A DNA stretch of 64,000 nucleotides from Ruminococcus sp. UBA4275. GTDB lineage: Bacteria; Bacillota; Clostridia; Oscillospirales; Ruminococcaceae. Numbering within the stretch: the first letter of the stretch is position 1; every line of letters begins with the position of its first letter. The notes under the pieces are model-generated. The model was not told the origin of the DNA. It saw only the letters and a program-made list of their open reading frames with translations, and ran no database searches. Positions 1 to 8,217 of this stretch are shown in pieces. A program made the position numbers and the translations under genes. The stretch spans positions 1 to 64,000 of the forward strand of contig DGVV01000168.1 of NCBI GenBank assembly GCA_002395085.1, read 5' to 3'.

Positions 1-177
1 CAGGGAAACATCCCCGCTGCCGTTTTTCTTGTGTTTGATCTTGCGCGAATAGTGTTTCTTGTCCGTTTCCGCAATGCGCGTGACAGGGGAGACCCCCTGC
101 CAGCTCCCGCGCCGCTGACTGTCAAGTTCGCGCTTCTGCTTCTTGCTCATTTTCTCATAAGGGACAAACTTTTTCAT
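1..177 (-). CDS. Small basic conserved protein (partial, runs off left edge)
   Basis: The reading frame opens with ATG at 177, overlapping the rtcB stop codon by the ATGA arrangement, and stays open for 59 codons to the window edge. The visible protein begins MKKFVPYEKMSKKQKRELD and is rich in Lys, Arg and Gln, with no membrane segment. The stop-start overlap implies translational coupling to rtcB. I recall similar short basic proteins of unknown role in clostridia, but cannot name a family. It could bind RNA, given its charge and its RNA-ligase neighbour; that is inference only. Confidence 0.6.
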   Translation of the reverse strand, partial: MKKFVPYEKMSKKQKRELDSQRRGSWQGVSPVTRIAETDKKHYSRKIKHKKNGSGDVSL

Positions 178-1382
178 TCCGCTTCACCTGCTTTGAAGTT
201 GTAGATCGGGCGAATAACCTCGTCAATCGTGACAGTTTCACCGATACAGTTTACGATTGCGTCCATCGGCTTATATGCCATCGGGCATTCATCCAGTGTG
301 CCTCTGCTGACGGAGGTTGTGTAGATGCCCTGCATCTGCTTCTTGAATTCGGAAACTGTGAATGAGGACTTTGCTTCCGAACGGGACATCAGTCTGCCTG
401 CGCCGTGCGGGGCGGACTGGTTCCAGTCATCATTGCCCTTGCCCGTACAGATCAGGCTGCCGTCGCGCATATTCATCGGAATCAGCAGCTTCTCACCGAG
501 GCGGGCGGAAACTGCGCCCTTCCGCAGAATCATGTGATCGGTGTCGATGTAGTTGTGGATGGTGGTGAACTGTTCGGCGGCATGAACCCCCATTCCGCGG
601 ATGATTTCATCCATCATAGCCTGCCGGTTGAGCATTGCAAACTTCTGCGTGATCTTCATGTCATGAATATACTGCTCAAACAGAGTACCGAACGTATAAG
701 CAAGCTGTTTGGGGATATTCGTTCGCTTTTGTGAATGTAATTTTTTGAGTTCTTTCTGAATCTGCTTCTGCTTGCCTGCGGCTTTCAGCGAACCGATCAG
801 CGCCTCAACTTCGCCTTCAGATGCTTTATTGAGCTGTTTGTATGCTTCCTCCTGATAGTAGCGCGCGACCTCCACACCAAGATGCCGCGAGCCGGAATGA
901 ATGACAATGTAGATGCTGCCGTCTTCGCCCTGATCCGCTTCGATGAAGTGATTGCCGCCGCCGAGTGTACCGATGCTGTTCATCAGCCGGTTTGCAGAGA
1001 TGTGATCGGCGCAGTAAAGCGTTTCCAGCGCAAATTGTTCGGCAAATCGGTGTTCCTTTTCCCGTACCGCGAAGCCGGACGGGATGCAGCGATAGATGAG
1101 TTTATCGAGTTTCTGCACCTCAATGTGCGTTTCCTTGAGTCTGACCGTTTCCATACCGCAGCCAATATCAACACCGACCAGATTCGGAATTGCCTTGTCT
1201 GTAATGGTCATGGTTGTGCCGATTGTGCAGCCTGCACCGGCGTGTACATCGGGCATAATGCGGATTTTCGCATCTGCGCTGACAGGCTGATTGCACAGTG
1301 TCATGATCTGGGAGACAGCGGTTTCTTCTGTGATCTCTGCGAAAATTTTAGCAGAGCCGTATTTACCTTGAAGTTCAAACAT
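174..1382 (-). CDS. rtcB: RNA-splicing ligase RtcB
   Basis: RtcB joins RNA 2',3'-cyclic phosphate or 3'-phosphate ends to 5'-OH ends, using GTP and Mn2+. The 402-residue length is normal for the family. Family motifs are visible: NLVGVDIGCGM near residue 70 (metal-binding Asp and Cys), GGGNHFIE near 142, HSGSRHLG near 163 and the C-terminal HGAGRLMSR motif that contains the guanylylated His. The ATG is preceded by AAAGGA at 7 nt. Downstream a small basic ORF is coupled by a 4-nt overlap. Upstream lie a consensus promoter, a short leader ORF and a terminator hairpin, so expression is probably controlled by premature termination (see finding). No RtcR-type activator or RtcA cyclase is nearby. 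Confidence 0.95.
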   Translation of the reverse strand: MFELQGKYGSAKIFAEITEETAVSQIMTLCNQPVSADAKIRIMPDVHAGAGCTIGTTMTITDKAIPNLVGVDIGCGMETVRLKETHIEVQKLDKLIYRCIPSGFAVREKEHRFAEQFALETLYCADHISANRLMNSIGTLGGGNHFIEADQGEDGSIYIVIHSGSRHLGVEVARYYQEEAYKQLNKASEGEVEALIGSLKAAGKQKQIQKELKKLHSQKRTNIPKQLAYTFGTLFEQYIHDMKITQKFAMLNRQAMMDEIIRGMGVHAAEQFTTIHNYIDTDHMILRKGAVSARLGEKLLIPMNMRDGSLICTGKGNDDWNQSAPHGAGRLMSRSEAKSSFTVSEFKKQMQGIYTTSVSRGTLDECPMAYKPMDAIVNCIGETVTIDEVIRPIYNFKAGEAE

Positions 1383-1409
1383 ATTGTGTTCCTTTCCGGA
1401 GCTGCCCGC

Positions 1410-1443
1410 AAAAAAAGCGCCCCTGCAAACGCAGAGACGCTTT
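1410..1443 (-). terminator. Attenuator hairpin in the rtcB leader
   Basis: A 13-bp stem (GCAGAGACGCTTT with AAAGCGCCCCTGC, two G-U pairs on the RNA) has a 4-nt loop and is followed on the minus strand by seven T residues. It lies 27 nt upstream of the rtcB ATG and downstream of the leader promoter, so it would stop transcripts before rtcB unless disrupted. Confidence 0.75.
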
Positions 1444-1484
1444 GTATCTGAAATGCAGCTGCGGCAAAATACCGCGCAATGCTG

Positions 1485-1577
1485 TCAGTCAGTTCTTACG
1501 GGCGAACTCCATGCTTTGCGTGTTGTCAGATATGAAATTGTGATGGTTTTACTTGTTTTCAGAAACTGATTTTGCAT
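1485..1577 (-). CDS. Putative 30-residue leader peptide of rtcB
   Basis: ATG at 1577 has AGGTGG five nt upstream and lies about 30 nt after the -10 box of a perfect promoter. The ORF encodes 30 residues beginning MQNQFLKTSKTITISYL and ends with TGA 42 nt before the attenuator stem. It contains no repeated amino acid that would mark a classical biosynthetic attenuator. The string TATCTGA inside the ORF can pair with TCAGATA just before the terminator, giving a possible alternative fold that ribosome position could control. It could instead be a chance ORF within a structured leader RNA. Confidence 0.45.
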   Translation of the reverse strand: MQNQFLKTSKTITISYLTTRKAWSSPVRTD

Positions 1578-1610
1578 GGTGTCCACCTGCCTTTCTTAGA
1601 ATTTAGGCTT

Positions 1611-1639
1611 ATTATACGCGATTTTTTTCAATTTGTCAA
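1611..1639 (-). promoter_or_regulatory. Sigma-A promoter of rtcB leader
   Basis: TTGACA (1634-1639) and TATAAT (1611-1616) are separated by 17 nt on the minus strand, a full consensus match. Strong basal initiation fits control by downstream attenuation. Confidence 0.9.
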
Positions 1640-1663
1640 GCCCCTGATGAAAAAAATTTTGCA

Positions 1664-2467
1664 TCATGATCCGGTGCCGCTGTATTTTGTTGCACCGTGC
1701 ATCCAGAATTTGTAGCTTGCAAAGAAGAAGATGCAGCCGATTACAGGCGAAATCCAGGACAGAACCGGCACTTCATCCGGACGCAGAATCACAAGACTCG
1801 GATAGTATGCGATGAAGGCAATCGGCATCACGAATGTGAACAGAAAACGGAAAAAGGGGCTGAAAATTGTGATGGGATATTTGGCATAATCGCGGAAGCG
1901 ACAGACTAGATCCAGAATGTAAAACGAGTTCTGAATCCAGAAACAGGTAGCTGCCGCGGCATTTTGCAGGGAAATCATGATCAGGGAAGCCGTGATGAGG
2001 AAAACGATCATTTTCAGCAGCATCAGCGGGGTGAAGACAAGCCCGAGTTTTACCCACGCATAGATCAGTGTGCCAATGCCGAATGCGAGCTGGCCCAGTC
2101 CTTTGATGTCGAAAACTTCTGACTGATAATAGAAGAAAATGTTGATCGGACGGAAGCAGTATTTGATAAAATCACCTGAAAAAACGTTCATGCGCAGACT
2201 CCAGTTGTTGTCAAAGAGACACTGCACAGGCGTCAGGGAGACGAGCGAAAAGCCGTAAAGAAACAGCATTTCGTAGTAGCCCCAGCCATTGACAGAAGGG
2301 AAGTTCCGGAACAGAATCCAGAAGCTGATGAAGCCCGCAATATTAGTGCAGATCATGCCGATTGTTGAGATGATAAAGTCAGCGCGGTAGCTCATTTTAC
2401 TCTTGATGTCCTGCGCAAGAATTTTGAAGTAAATACGCAGATAAAAGCGAAATCCTTTTTTTTGCAT
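1664..2467 (-). CDS. ABC-2 family permease (ABC2_membrane_6 type), second subunit
   Basis: This integral membrane protein of 267 residues has about six hydrophobic segments and resembles the ABC2_membrane_6 (formerly DUF990) permeases that pair with a second permease and one ATPase. The start is ATG at 2467 (MQKKGF), preceded by GGAGGG; an in-frame upstream ATG would overlap the previous gene and has no ribosome-binding site. It is the last gene of a three-gene exporter unit, two nt after its partner. The substrate cannot be read from sequence; relatives are annotated as drug or viologen exporters. Confidence 0.85.
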   Translation of the reverse strand: MQKKGFRFYLRIYFKILAQDIKSKMSYRADFIISTIGMICTNIAGFISFWILFRNFPSVNGWGYYEMLFLYGFSLVSLTPVQCLFDNNWSLRMNVFSGDFIKYCFRPINIFFYYQSEVFDIKGLGQLAFGIGTLIYAWVKLGLVFTPLMLLKMIVFLITASLIMISLQNAAAATCFWIQNSFYILDLVCRFRDYAKYPITIFSPFFRFLFTFVMPIAFIAYYPSLVILRPDEVPVLSWISPVIGCIFFFASYKFWMHGATKYSGTGS

Positions 2468-2469
2468 GA

Positions 2470-3273
2470 TTACCCTCCGTTCACGGTAATCTGCCGCAGC
2501 GAGACCTTCCAGAAGCCTTTGCTCAGCAGCATCATGACGATGCACCAGATGATTTGTGTGCCAATGGTGCGGAGTACCTCCTGCGGATCCGGTGTGCCGT
2601 TCAGCAGTAGTGTCAGCGGTGCATTGTAAATGGACTGAAACGGCAGGTATGACACAACAGTCCGCAGCGTATCCGGAAAGAAGGCCAGCGGAATAGTCGC
2701 GCCGGAAAGCAGAAGGACAACCATTTGCTTCATGATGTTGATGCCCCAGATGGATTCCGTGTACAGACAGATTGTGCCGACGAGAAAATCAATGCTGTAG
2801 TTGATGGATACGGCAAATACAACGGAAATCACGAAGAAAAGCAGGTTTAAACCGAAGTGGATTGTGCCGTGCGTGACAATCGCGACGACAAGAAAAGTCG
2901 GCAGAAATGTCGCGATAAAATTGACAATGAATGTGCCGGAATATGACCAGAACAGATGACTGCGGTATTCCATTGGCTTGAGAAGGTCCAGCACGATCTT
3001 GCCGGACTGAATCGCTCTGCCCATCTCCCAGACCGCGTAGATCTCCATGAAGCCGTAGAGGGCGGTTGCCAGGACGAGATAAATCAGCGTATCGTAAAAG
3101 GTCATGCCGTTCACGACGTCAGAGTCAGCGGAATTGTAAATTGCTCTCCAGAGAAAATAAACGACGATCAGATACAGCAGATTGCCGATGACCATGACAA
3201 ATGTGCTGAGCCGGTATTGCAGCGATTCAATAATGCCTGCCCGTGTGAGGGTGAGATACTTTTTCAGCTTCAC
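2470..3273 (-). CDS. ABC-2 family permease (ABC2_membrane_6 type), first subunit
   Basis: A 267-residue membrane protein with six predicted hydrophobic helices, paralogous in layout to the downstream permease. GTG at 3273 (VKLKKYLTLTRAG) overlaps the ATPase stop codon by four nt (GTGA), so translation is coupled. Longer in-frame extensions upstream would lie inside the ATPase gene and are rejected. The two permeases probably form a heterodimeric membrane domain with the ATPase encoded just before. Confidence 0.85.
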   Translation of the reverse strand: MKLKKYLTLTRAGIIESLQYRLSTFVMVIGNLLYLIVVYFLWRAIYNSADSDVVNGMTFYDTLIYLVLATALYGFMEIYAVWEMGRAIQSGKIVLDLLKPMEYRSHLFWSYSGTFIVNFIATFLPTFLVVAIVTHGTIHFGLNLLFFVISVVFAVSINYSIDFLVGTICLYTESIWGINIMKQMVVLLLSGATIPLAFFPDTLRTVVSYLPFQSIYNAPLTLLLNGTPDPQEVLRTIGTQIIWCIVMMLLSKGFWKVSLRQITVNGG

Positions 3274-4271
3274 TGCACACCCTCCTCGTAGATTTTCCGG
3301 ATGACATCTTCCGTGGCAATCTCCTGAAGCTGCAAATCGCGGATTGTATGCGCTGCCTGAATCTGAGCGAGAACATCCGGTACATTTGCTTTGGATTCGT
3401 CGATCAGAACAGAAATCCATTCCTCGTCTGCGGAGACGGTACATTCCGGAAGGGCGGTTTGCAGGGATGCGGCGTGTGCTTTCAGGTCGCCGCCGATGCG
3501 CAGCCGGAGTGTGCGGTATGATCCGAAAAAGCGTTTCAGGTGTTCAATGTCATTGTCGTAGAGCATCCTGCCCTTGTCAATGATGACAATACGCTCACAA
3601 AGCGCGTCCACATCGCCCATATCGTGCGTTGTGAGGATGACGGTTGTGTGTTTTTCGCGGTTGAGTGCCTGAATCAGTGTGCGGATTTTGGATTTCATTG
3701 AGACATCCAGACCGATGGTCGGTTCATCAAGGAATACGATTTTCGGGTTGTGCAGGAATGCGGCAAGAATATCGCTGAGCGTCCGCTGACCAAGCGACAT
3801 CTGACGAACCGGCTTGTGCAGCAGCGGTTCGATGTCTACAAGAGACTTGTAGAGCGTGAGAATGCTGTCATAGTCTGCATCCGGAATCTGGTAGATGTCC
3901 TTCAGAATGCGGAAGGATTCGATGAGCGGCAGCGACCACCAGAGCTGGGAACGCTGTCCGAATACAACGCCGATTTCCTGTGCGTTTTTTGTGCGGTTCT
4001 GATAGGGGACGCACCCGCTGACCAGAATCTCGCCTGATGTAGGTTCGAGGACGCCGGTCATCATTTTGATGGTGGTTGATTTGCCCGCGCCGTTCGGACC
4101 GAGATAGCCCACAATTTCGCCCTGTTCAATGCTCATGCTGATATTGTCTACAGCACGGACCGTTTTGTAGTCACGGGAGAACAGGTCTTTGAGACTGCCT
4201 TTCAGACCTTCGCGGCGGTTCAGAACCTTAAATTCTTTTGTAATGTTTTTGATTTCAATAATGGGTGACAT
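3270..4271 (-). CDS. ABC exporter ATP-binding protein
   Basis: The 333-residue ATPase has Walker A GPNGAGKST near residue 60, a signature region MSLGQRTLSD near 157, Walker B IVFLDEPTIGLD near 178 and a switch His in LTTHDMGDVD. The signature has SLGQ in place of LSGGQ, which is common in this exporter subfamily. A C-terminal extension of about 90 residues follows the nucleotide-binding domain. It is the first gene of the ATPase-permease-permease unit. Transcription likely begins at the consensus promoter 177-205 nt upstream, giving a long structured leader. Confidence 0.92.
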   Translation of the reverse strand: MSPIIEIKNITKEFKVLNRREGLKGSLKDLFSRDYKTVRAVDNISMSIEQGEIVGYLGPNGAGKSTTIKMMTGVLEPTSGEILVSGCVPYQNRTKNAQEIGVVFGQRSQLWWSLPLIESFRILKDIYQIPDADYDSILTLYKSLVDIEPLLHKPVRQMSLGQRTLSDILAAFLHNPKIVFLDEPTIGLDVSMKSKIRTLIQALNREKHTTVILTTHDMGDVDALCERIVIIDKGRMLYDNDIEHLKRFFGSYRTLRLRIGGDLKAHAASLQTALPECTVSADEEWISVLIDESKANVPDVLAQIQAAHTIRDLQLQEIATEDVIRKIYEEGVQ

Positions 4272-4441
4272 TTTGACCTCCGTTTGATGCTGTGTCGGGT
4301 GGCGGAAGTGTTTTCAAAAGGCAGCTTCAATCACAGCAGACTTTGCCCCTGTACAGATTGCAGTCAGAATGTCTTTACCGTTTGGCTGCCGCGGTTTCCG
4401 GCTGCACTGTACTGTATGCCGCGATTGATTGCCTCATTGAA
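4272..4441 (-). promoter_or_regulatory. Structured 5' leader of the ABC exporter operon
   Basis: About 170 nt separate the promoter from the ATPase ATG. On the minus strand GTACAGTGCAG can pair with CTGCAATCTGTAC across about 40 nt, enclosing smaller GC-rich pairings (CCG with CGG). A 20-codon ORF starts with ATG at 4436, but has no ribosome-binding site. No terminator-type U-run is present. I recognise no riboswitch class. Confidence 0.4.
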
Positions 4442-4447
4442 AATGTT

Positions 4448-4476
4448 ATTATATCACAGTCTTTTCGGATTGTCAA
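4448..4476 (-). promoter_or_regulatory. Sigma-A promoter of ABC exporter operon
   Basis: TTGACA (4471-4476), 17-nt spacer and TATAAT (4448-4453) on the minus strand. Confidence 0.9.
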
Positions 4477-4535
4477 GTGAAATTGCGCGATTATGCAGAA
4501 ACCCCGTGTACAGGCGGTACACGGGTCGAAAACGA

Positions 4536-5318
4536 TCATGTTTCTTTGTGTGCGGCACGATATTTGGCAGGCGGCTGACAGGCATACCGCGAGAAAGCCT
4601 TGGAGAAATTCTCATAGCTCTGATACCCGCACATTGCAGCAATCTCCGATGCCGAAAGTTCCGTTTCGAGCAGAAGCTGTTTGGCATATTCCATGCGGCT
4701 CATGAAAATATCATTGGAACAGGAAATACCGTAGCGCAGCTTATAAAGGCGCTGAAAATGGGAAACCGAAATGCACAGTTCCTCTGCTGCCACAGGAATA
4801 CTCCAGTCTTTTCCGGGGTGACTGTAAATGTCCTTGCGGAGCGCATCAAGCTGCTGATCGTAGTAATTCTGTTTCTGTGCGGTTTTCGGCTTTGTATATT
4901 CACGCAGCGTGAGCAGAATCGCACACATCAGATGATGCAGGATGCGGTTTTTATTGGGCATATCGGATTCAAAAATCTCCACGCAGGAATGAATCAGTTC
5001 CGATACTGTATCATCAGGCAGCGGAATGGGTTCATTCCACGGTAAACCGAGATTGTCCAGCATTTCATGATCATTCTGCTCCGGCGAGAAACGAATCCAG
5101 TCATCGGTATATTCACAGCCGTTGGCATAGAGACAGTGCGGCAGACAGCTTTTAACCAGAAATGCGGTATTCGGTGAAACGGTATAGCTGATGCCGCCCA
5201 TTTTGACTTTTGCAGGTGTCCGGATGAGAATAATCTGCATCCCGAAATGTCCGTTCGGTCGCTCGATGCAGAAATCTGCCGGATGCGACCAGTGCCATCC
5301 CATCTGATAGAGATACAA
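4536..5318 (-). CDS. AraC-family transcriptional regulator
   Basis: The protein has an N-terminal cupin-like sensor half and a C-terminal AraC DNA-binding domain with two helix-turn-helix units (AEELCISVSHFQRLYK and SASEIAAMCGYQSYENFSKAF). The frame is open further upstream, but a perfect TTGACA-17-TATAAT promoter lies at 5358-5386, so the ATG codons at 5366 and 5399 cannot be the start. The first credible start is TTG at 5318, with AGGGGG eight nt upstream, giving 260 residues. It is divergent from the PL11 lyase gene, whose promoter has a weak -35, so it probably activates that gene in response to a pectin-derived sugar (inference). Confidence 0.85.
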   Translation of the reverse strand: MYLYQMGWHWSHPADFCIERPNGHFGMQIILIRTPAKVKMGGISYTVSPNTAFLVKSCLPHCLYANGCEYTDDWIRFSPEQNDHEMLDNLGLPWNEPIPLPDDTVSELIHSCVEIFESDMPNKNRILHHLMCAILLTLREYTKPKTAQKQNYYDQQLDALRKDIYSHPGKDWSIPVAAEELCISVSHFQRLYKLRYGISCSNDIFMSRMEYAKQLLLETELSASEIAAMCGYQSYENFSKAFSRYACQPPAKYRAAHKET

Positions 5319-5357
5319 TGTGTACGCCCCCTTTCGTCCGTCAATGCGGATATGCTC

Positions 5358-5386
5358 ATTATACATTTTTTGCAAGAATTTGTCAA
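5358..5386 (-). promoter_or_regulatory. Sigma-A promoter of the AraC-type regulator
   Basis: TTGACA (5381-5386), 17-nt spacer, TATAAT (5358-5363). It fixes the start of the regulator downstream at TTG 5318. Confidence 0.88.
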
Positions 5387-5406
5387 TATGATGATGCATT
5401 TTTCCA

Positions 5407-5435
5407 TTTCCAACTGCGTCTGAATCTGCTATAAT
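5407..5435 (+). promoter_or_regulatory. Promoter of the PL11 lyase gene
   Basis: A consensus TATAAT (5430-5435) is paired at 17 nt with a weak TTTCCA -35 (5407-5412). The poor -35 beside a divergent AraC-type gene suggests activator dependence. The leader contains the inverted repeat ATGAAACCG/CGGTTTCAT at 5443-5451 and 5480-5488. Confidence 0.6.
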
Positions 5436-5538
5436 ACAATCAATGAAACCGGACAGAAAGTCTACAGACAGTATAACAACGGTTTCATACCGCTTCTGCG
5501 GGAAACGATTTGTTTGATTTGAAAAGGGGAGATTGAAG

Positions 5539-8091
5539 ATGCAAAAAACAATGCAGAAGACGCTTGCTGCGGTCATGTCACTCATGATCTGCGCAGGGAC
5601 ATCCGCCGGAATGCAGGCATCTGCCGATTACGGTGTCGGCGGAAACGGTACAGCGGTGATGGAGTATCTCGACCGCGGTATTTATGCGGTCAAATCCGGA
5701 AACGGGATGTTTGTGAGCTGGCGCTGGAATGCTGACGACGCAGACGACGCCGAATTCCGGCTCTACCGTGATGATACGCTCATTTACACCAGTAAGGCAG
5801 GGGAGGCGACCAGCTTTCAGGATAACGGCGGCAGCGTCAATTCCAAATACCGCGTGGATACGCTCTCCGGCGGTACGGTTGTTTCCTCGGAAAACTGCAA
5901 ATTTACATCCGGCAATATCTATTTTGACATTCCGCTGAAGCAGCCGGGCAGTCAGTATTCACCGAATGACTGCTGCGTCGGGGATGTGGACGGTGACGGA
6001 CAGTATGAGATCTTCCTGAAATGGGATCCCTCAAACTCCAAGGACAATTCGCAGTCCGGCGTGACCGACAATGTCATCATTGACTGCTATACTCTGACCG
6101 GTACAATGCTGTGGCGCATCGACCTCGGCAAAAATATCCGCGCCGGACAGCACTACACACAGATGTGTGTGGCGGATTTTGATCTGGACGGATGTGCGGA
6201 GCTGATCACCAAAACCGCCGACGGCACAAAGGATGGCACCGGAAAGATCATCGGGGACGGTTCCAAAGATTACCGCAACGGCAGCGGATACATTCTTTCC
6301 GGTCCGGAATATATGACCCTGTTTGACGGTCAGACCGGTGCAGCACTGGATACCATCGACTTTCCCGTGCCGCGCGGTACAGTCTCCAAAGCAACATGGG
6401 GCGACGATTACGGCAACCGCGTTGACCGTATGAACAGCGGCATTGCGTATCTGGACGGTGTGCATCCGTCTGCGCTGTACGGCAGAGGCTACTATACCCG
6501 TCTGACCGTTTCGGCGGTGGATGTGCGCGACAAGAAACTGGTCAAGCGGTGGGTCTACGATACCGGATTTGACAAAAAGACACCCGGCTGGGGCTGCGGC
6601 AATCACAACATGATGGTCGCTGATTCGGACAATGACGGTAAGCAGGAAGTTTTCATGGGCGCTTCCGCGATTGACGACAACGGCAAGCTGCTCTGGACAA
6701 CCGGTCAGCTGCACGGCGATGCGATGCACCTGGGAGACCTCATCCCCGACCAGGAAGGTCTGGAACTGTGGGAGTGCCATGAGGACAACCCCTTCGGTGA
6801 ATCCTGCATCGACGCACGCACTGGCAAAGTCATTTTCCATATCAACAATACGAAAGATACCGGCAGATGTGCCGCTGATAATGTATGGGCAGGCAATGCA
6901 GGCGCGGAATTCTGGGGCGCAGCGGACGGGAATGTCTATAATCAGAGCGGCAAAAAGATCGGCGGGACAAAACCCGCACAGAACTTCTTTATCTACTGGG
7001 ACGGCGATCTGGAACGCGAAATCCTCGACGGCAACAAGATCTCGAAAATGACGGGCGCAGACAAGATTGACCGCATCTTCACCGCAAACGGATGCAGCGC
7101 CAACAACAGCTCGAAATCCGTGCCGTGTATGACAGCAGACCTGTTTGGCGACTGGCGCGAAGAACTGATCCTGCGCACCGATGACAACAAAAATCTCCGC
7201 GTCTGGTGTACGACTGCCCAGACAAAAGTGCGGCTGACGACACTGATGCACGATATGCAGTACCGTGCGCAGAATTGCTGTCAGCAGTCTTCGTATAATC
7301 AGCCGCCGCACGTCAGCTACTATCTTGGCTCGGATGCTCCGCTTCCGGCGCGCCCGAATATCATTGTGAACGGAAGCGCACCGATTCCTGTTGTGACAAC
7401 GGTTGCGCCTGATCCGCAGCCTGATACCACCACAACGACTGTCACAGAACCGGTTTCGGCTGACGGGAAATATATCCGCGGGCTTGTCGTATCAGATACT
7501 GCTCATCAGAACGGCTGGAAACTGGCGGAGGCATCTGCGAACGGTATGATTTTCGGTGACCGCGATTACACGTATACCGAATTCCCTGCACAGCTTGTCG
7601 GAGCAGAGGCGCTCTTGACCTCCTGCGATTCCAAGAAAACCGATGCAGATCTCGCTTCCTTTACCGCTGCACAGGCGATTGACACCTATGTGCTGCTTGA
7701 TACCCGCGTCGAGACAAACGCAACTGTACCGGCATGGCTGAATAGCTGGGAACGTACTGCAATGCAGGCAGCAAGCAGCAATGATGTGACATTTGCGGTC
7801 TTCAGGAAAACATTTTCTGCCGGTGAAAAGATTGTACTTGGCACAAATGGCATGGATGGAAATGTGGTCAACTATACGGTGTTTGTCAAGCCTGCTGCGG
7901 CGTATCTGCTTGGTGATGTCAACGCAGACGGCAGAATCAATGCAGTTGATTTCAGTCTTGCAAAGTTCGCTGCACTGGGCAATACAGCGTATGATCCCGC
8001 AGCAGATATTGATGCGGACGGTGCAGTCAGGCTTACAGATCTGATCTGGTATCAGAAATTTCTGACGGGCGAAATATTTGATTTTGTCTGA
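5539..8091 (+). CDS. Secreted rhamnogalacturonan lyase (PL11) with dockerin
   Basis: The 850-residue secreted protein starts at ATG 5539, eight nt after GGGGA; an in-frame TTG at 5533 is too close to that site. A signal peptide ending near QASA is followed by a family PL11 catalytic domain (to about residue 620) with a first beta-rich segment and FG-GAP-like calcium loops (DVDGDGQ, DFDLDG, DSDNDGK). Relatives (YesW/YesX) cut the rhamnogalacturonan I backbone by beta-elimination. A Pro/Thr linker with a TTTTT run near 645 leads to a beta-rich module of unknown binding role and a C-terminal type I dockerin (GDVNADGRINAVD and DIDADGAVRLTD). The dockerin would mount it on a scaffoldin. It is divergent from the AraC-type regulator. 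Confidence 0.92.
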   Translation: MQKTMQKTLAAVMSLMICAGTSAGMQASADYGVGGNGTAVMEYLDRGIYAVKSGNGMFVSWRWNADDADDAEFRLYRDDTLIYTSKAGEATSFQDNGGSVNSKYRVDTLSGGTVVSSENCKFTSGNIYFDIPLKQPGSQYSPNDCCVGDVDGDGQYEIFLKWDPSNSKDNSQSGVTDNVIIDCYTLTGTMLWRIDLGKNIRAGQHYTQMCVADFDLDGCAELITKTADGTKDGTGKIIGDGSKDYRNGSGYILSGPEYMTLFDGQTGAALDTIDFPVPRGTVSKATWGDDYGNRVDRMNSGIAYLDGVHPSALYGRGYYTRLTVSAVDVRDKKLVKRWVYDTGFDKKTPGWGCGNHNMMVADSDNDGKQEVFMGASAIDDNGKLLWTTGQLHGDAMHLGDLIPDQEGLELWECHEDNPFGESCIDARTGKVIFHINNTKDTGRCAADNVWAGNAGAEFWGAADGNVYNQSGKKIGGTKPAQNFFIYWDGDLEREILDGNKISKMTGADKIDRIFTANGCSANNSSKSVPCMTADLFGDWREELILRTDDNKNLRVWCTTAQTKVRLTTLMHDMQYRAQNCCQQSSYNQPPHVSYYLGSDAPLPARPNIIVNGSAPIPVVTTVAPDPQPDTTTTTVTEPVSADGKYIRGLVVSDTAHQNGWKLAEASANGMIFGDRDYTYTEFPAQLVGAEALLTSCDSKKTDADLASFTAAQAIDTYVLLDTRVETNATVPAWLNSWERTAMQAASSNDVTFAVFRKTFSAGEKIVLGTNGMDGNVVNYTVFVKPAAAYLLGDVNADGRINAVDFSLAKFAALGNTAYDPAADIDADGAVRLTDLIWYQKFLTGEIFDFV

Positions 8092-8125
8092 CAGATGACA
8101 GGAGGTTTTACAGGAAAATGAACGT

Positions 8126-8164
8126 CCGGCACCGTAAACGGCCCCTTCCCGTTTTCGGTGCCGG
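8126..8164 (+). terminator. Hairpin downstream of the PL11 gene
   Basis: A 16-nt stem (CCGGCACCGTAAACGG with CCGTTTTCGGTGCCGG, one mismatch) has a 7-nt loop and is followed by ATTCTTATT. The T-run is weak, so this is a probable terminator. Confidence 0.55.
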
Positions 8165-8183
8165 ATTCTTATTGCAGACAAAA

Positions 8184-8211
8184 GGCTGCACGGTCAATCA
8201 ACCGTGCAGCC
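8184..8211 (-). terminator. Terminator of the GH5 gene
   Basis: A perfect 11-bp stem (GGCTGCACGGT with ACCGTGCAGCC) has a 6-nt loop and is followed by TTTTG on the minus strand, directly after the GH5 stop codon. Confidence 0.75.
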
Positions 8212-8217
8212 CTTATA

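Noticed and set aside
6031..7311. A 426-codon minus frame opposite the PL11 lyase
   Set aside because: Antisense shadow without ribosome-binding site or recognisable domain.
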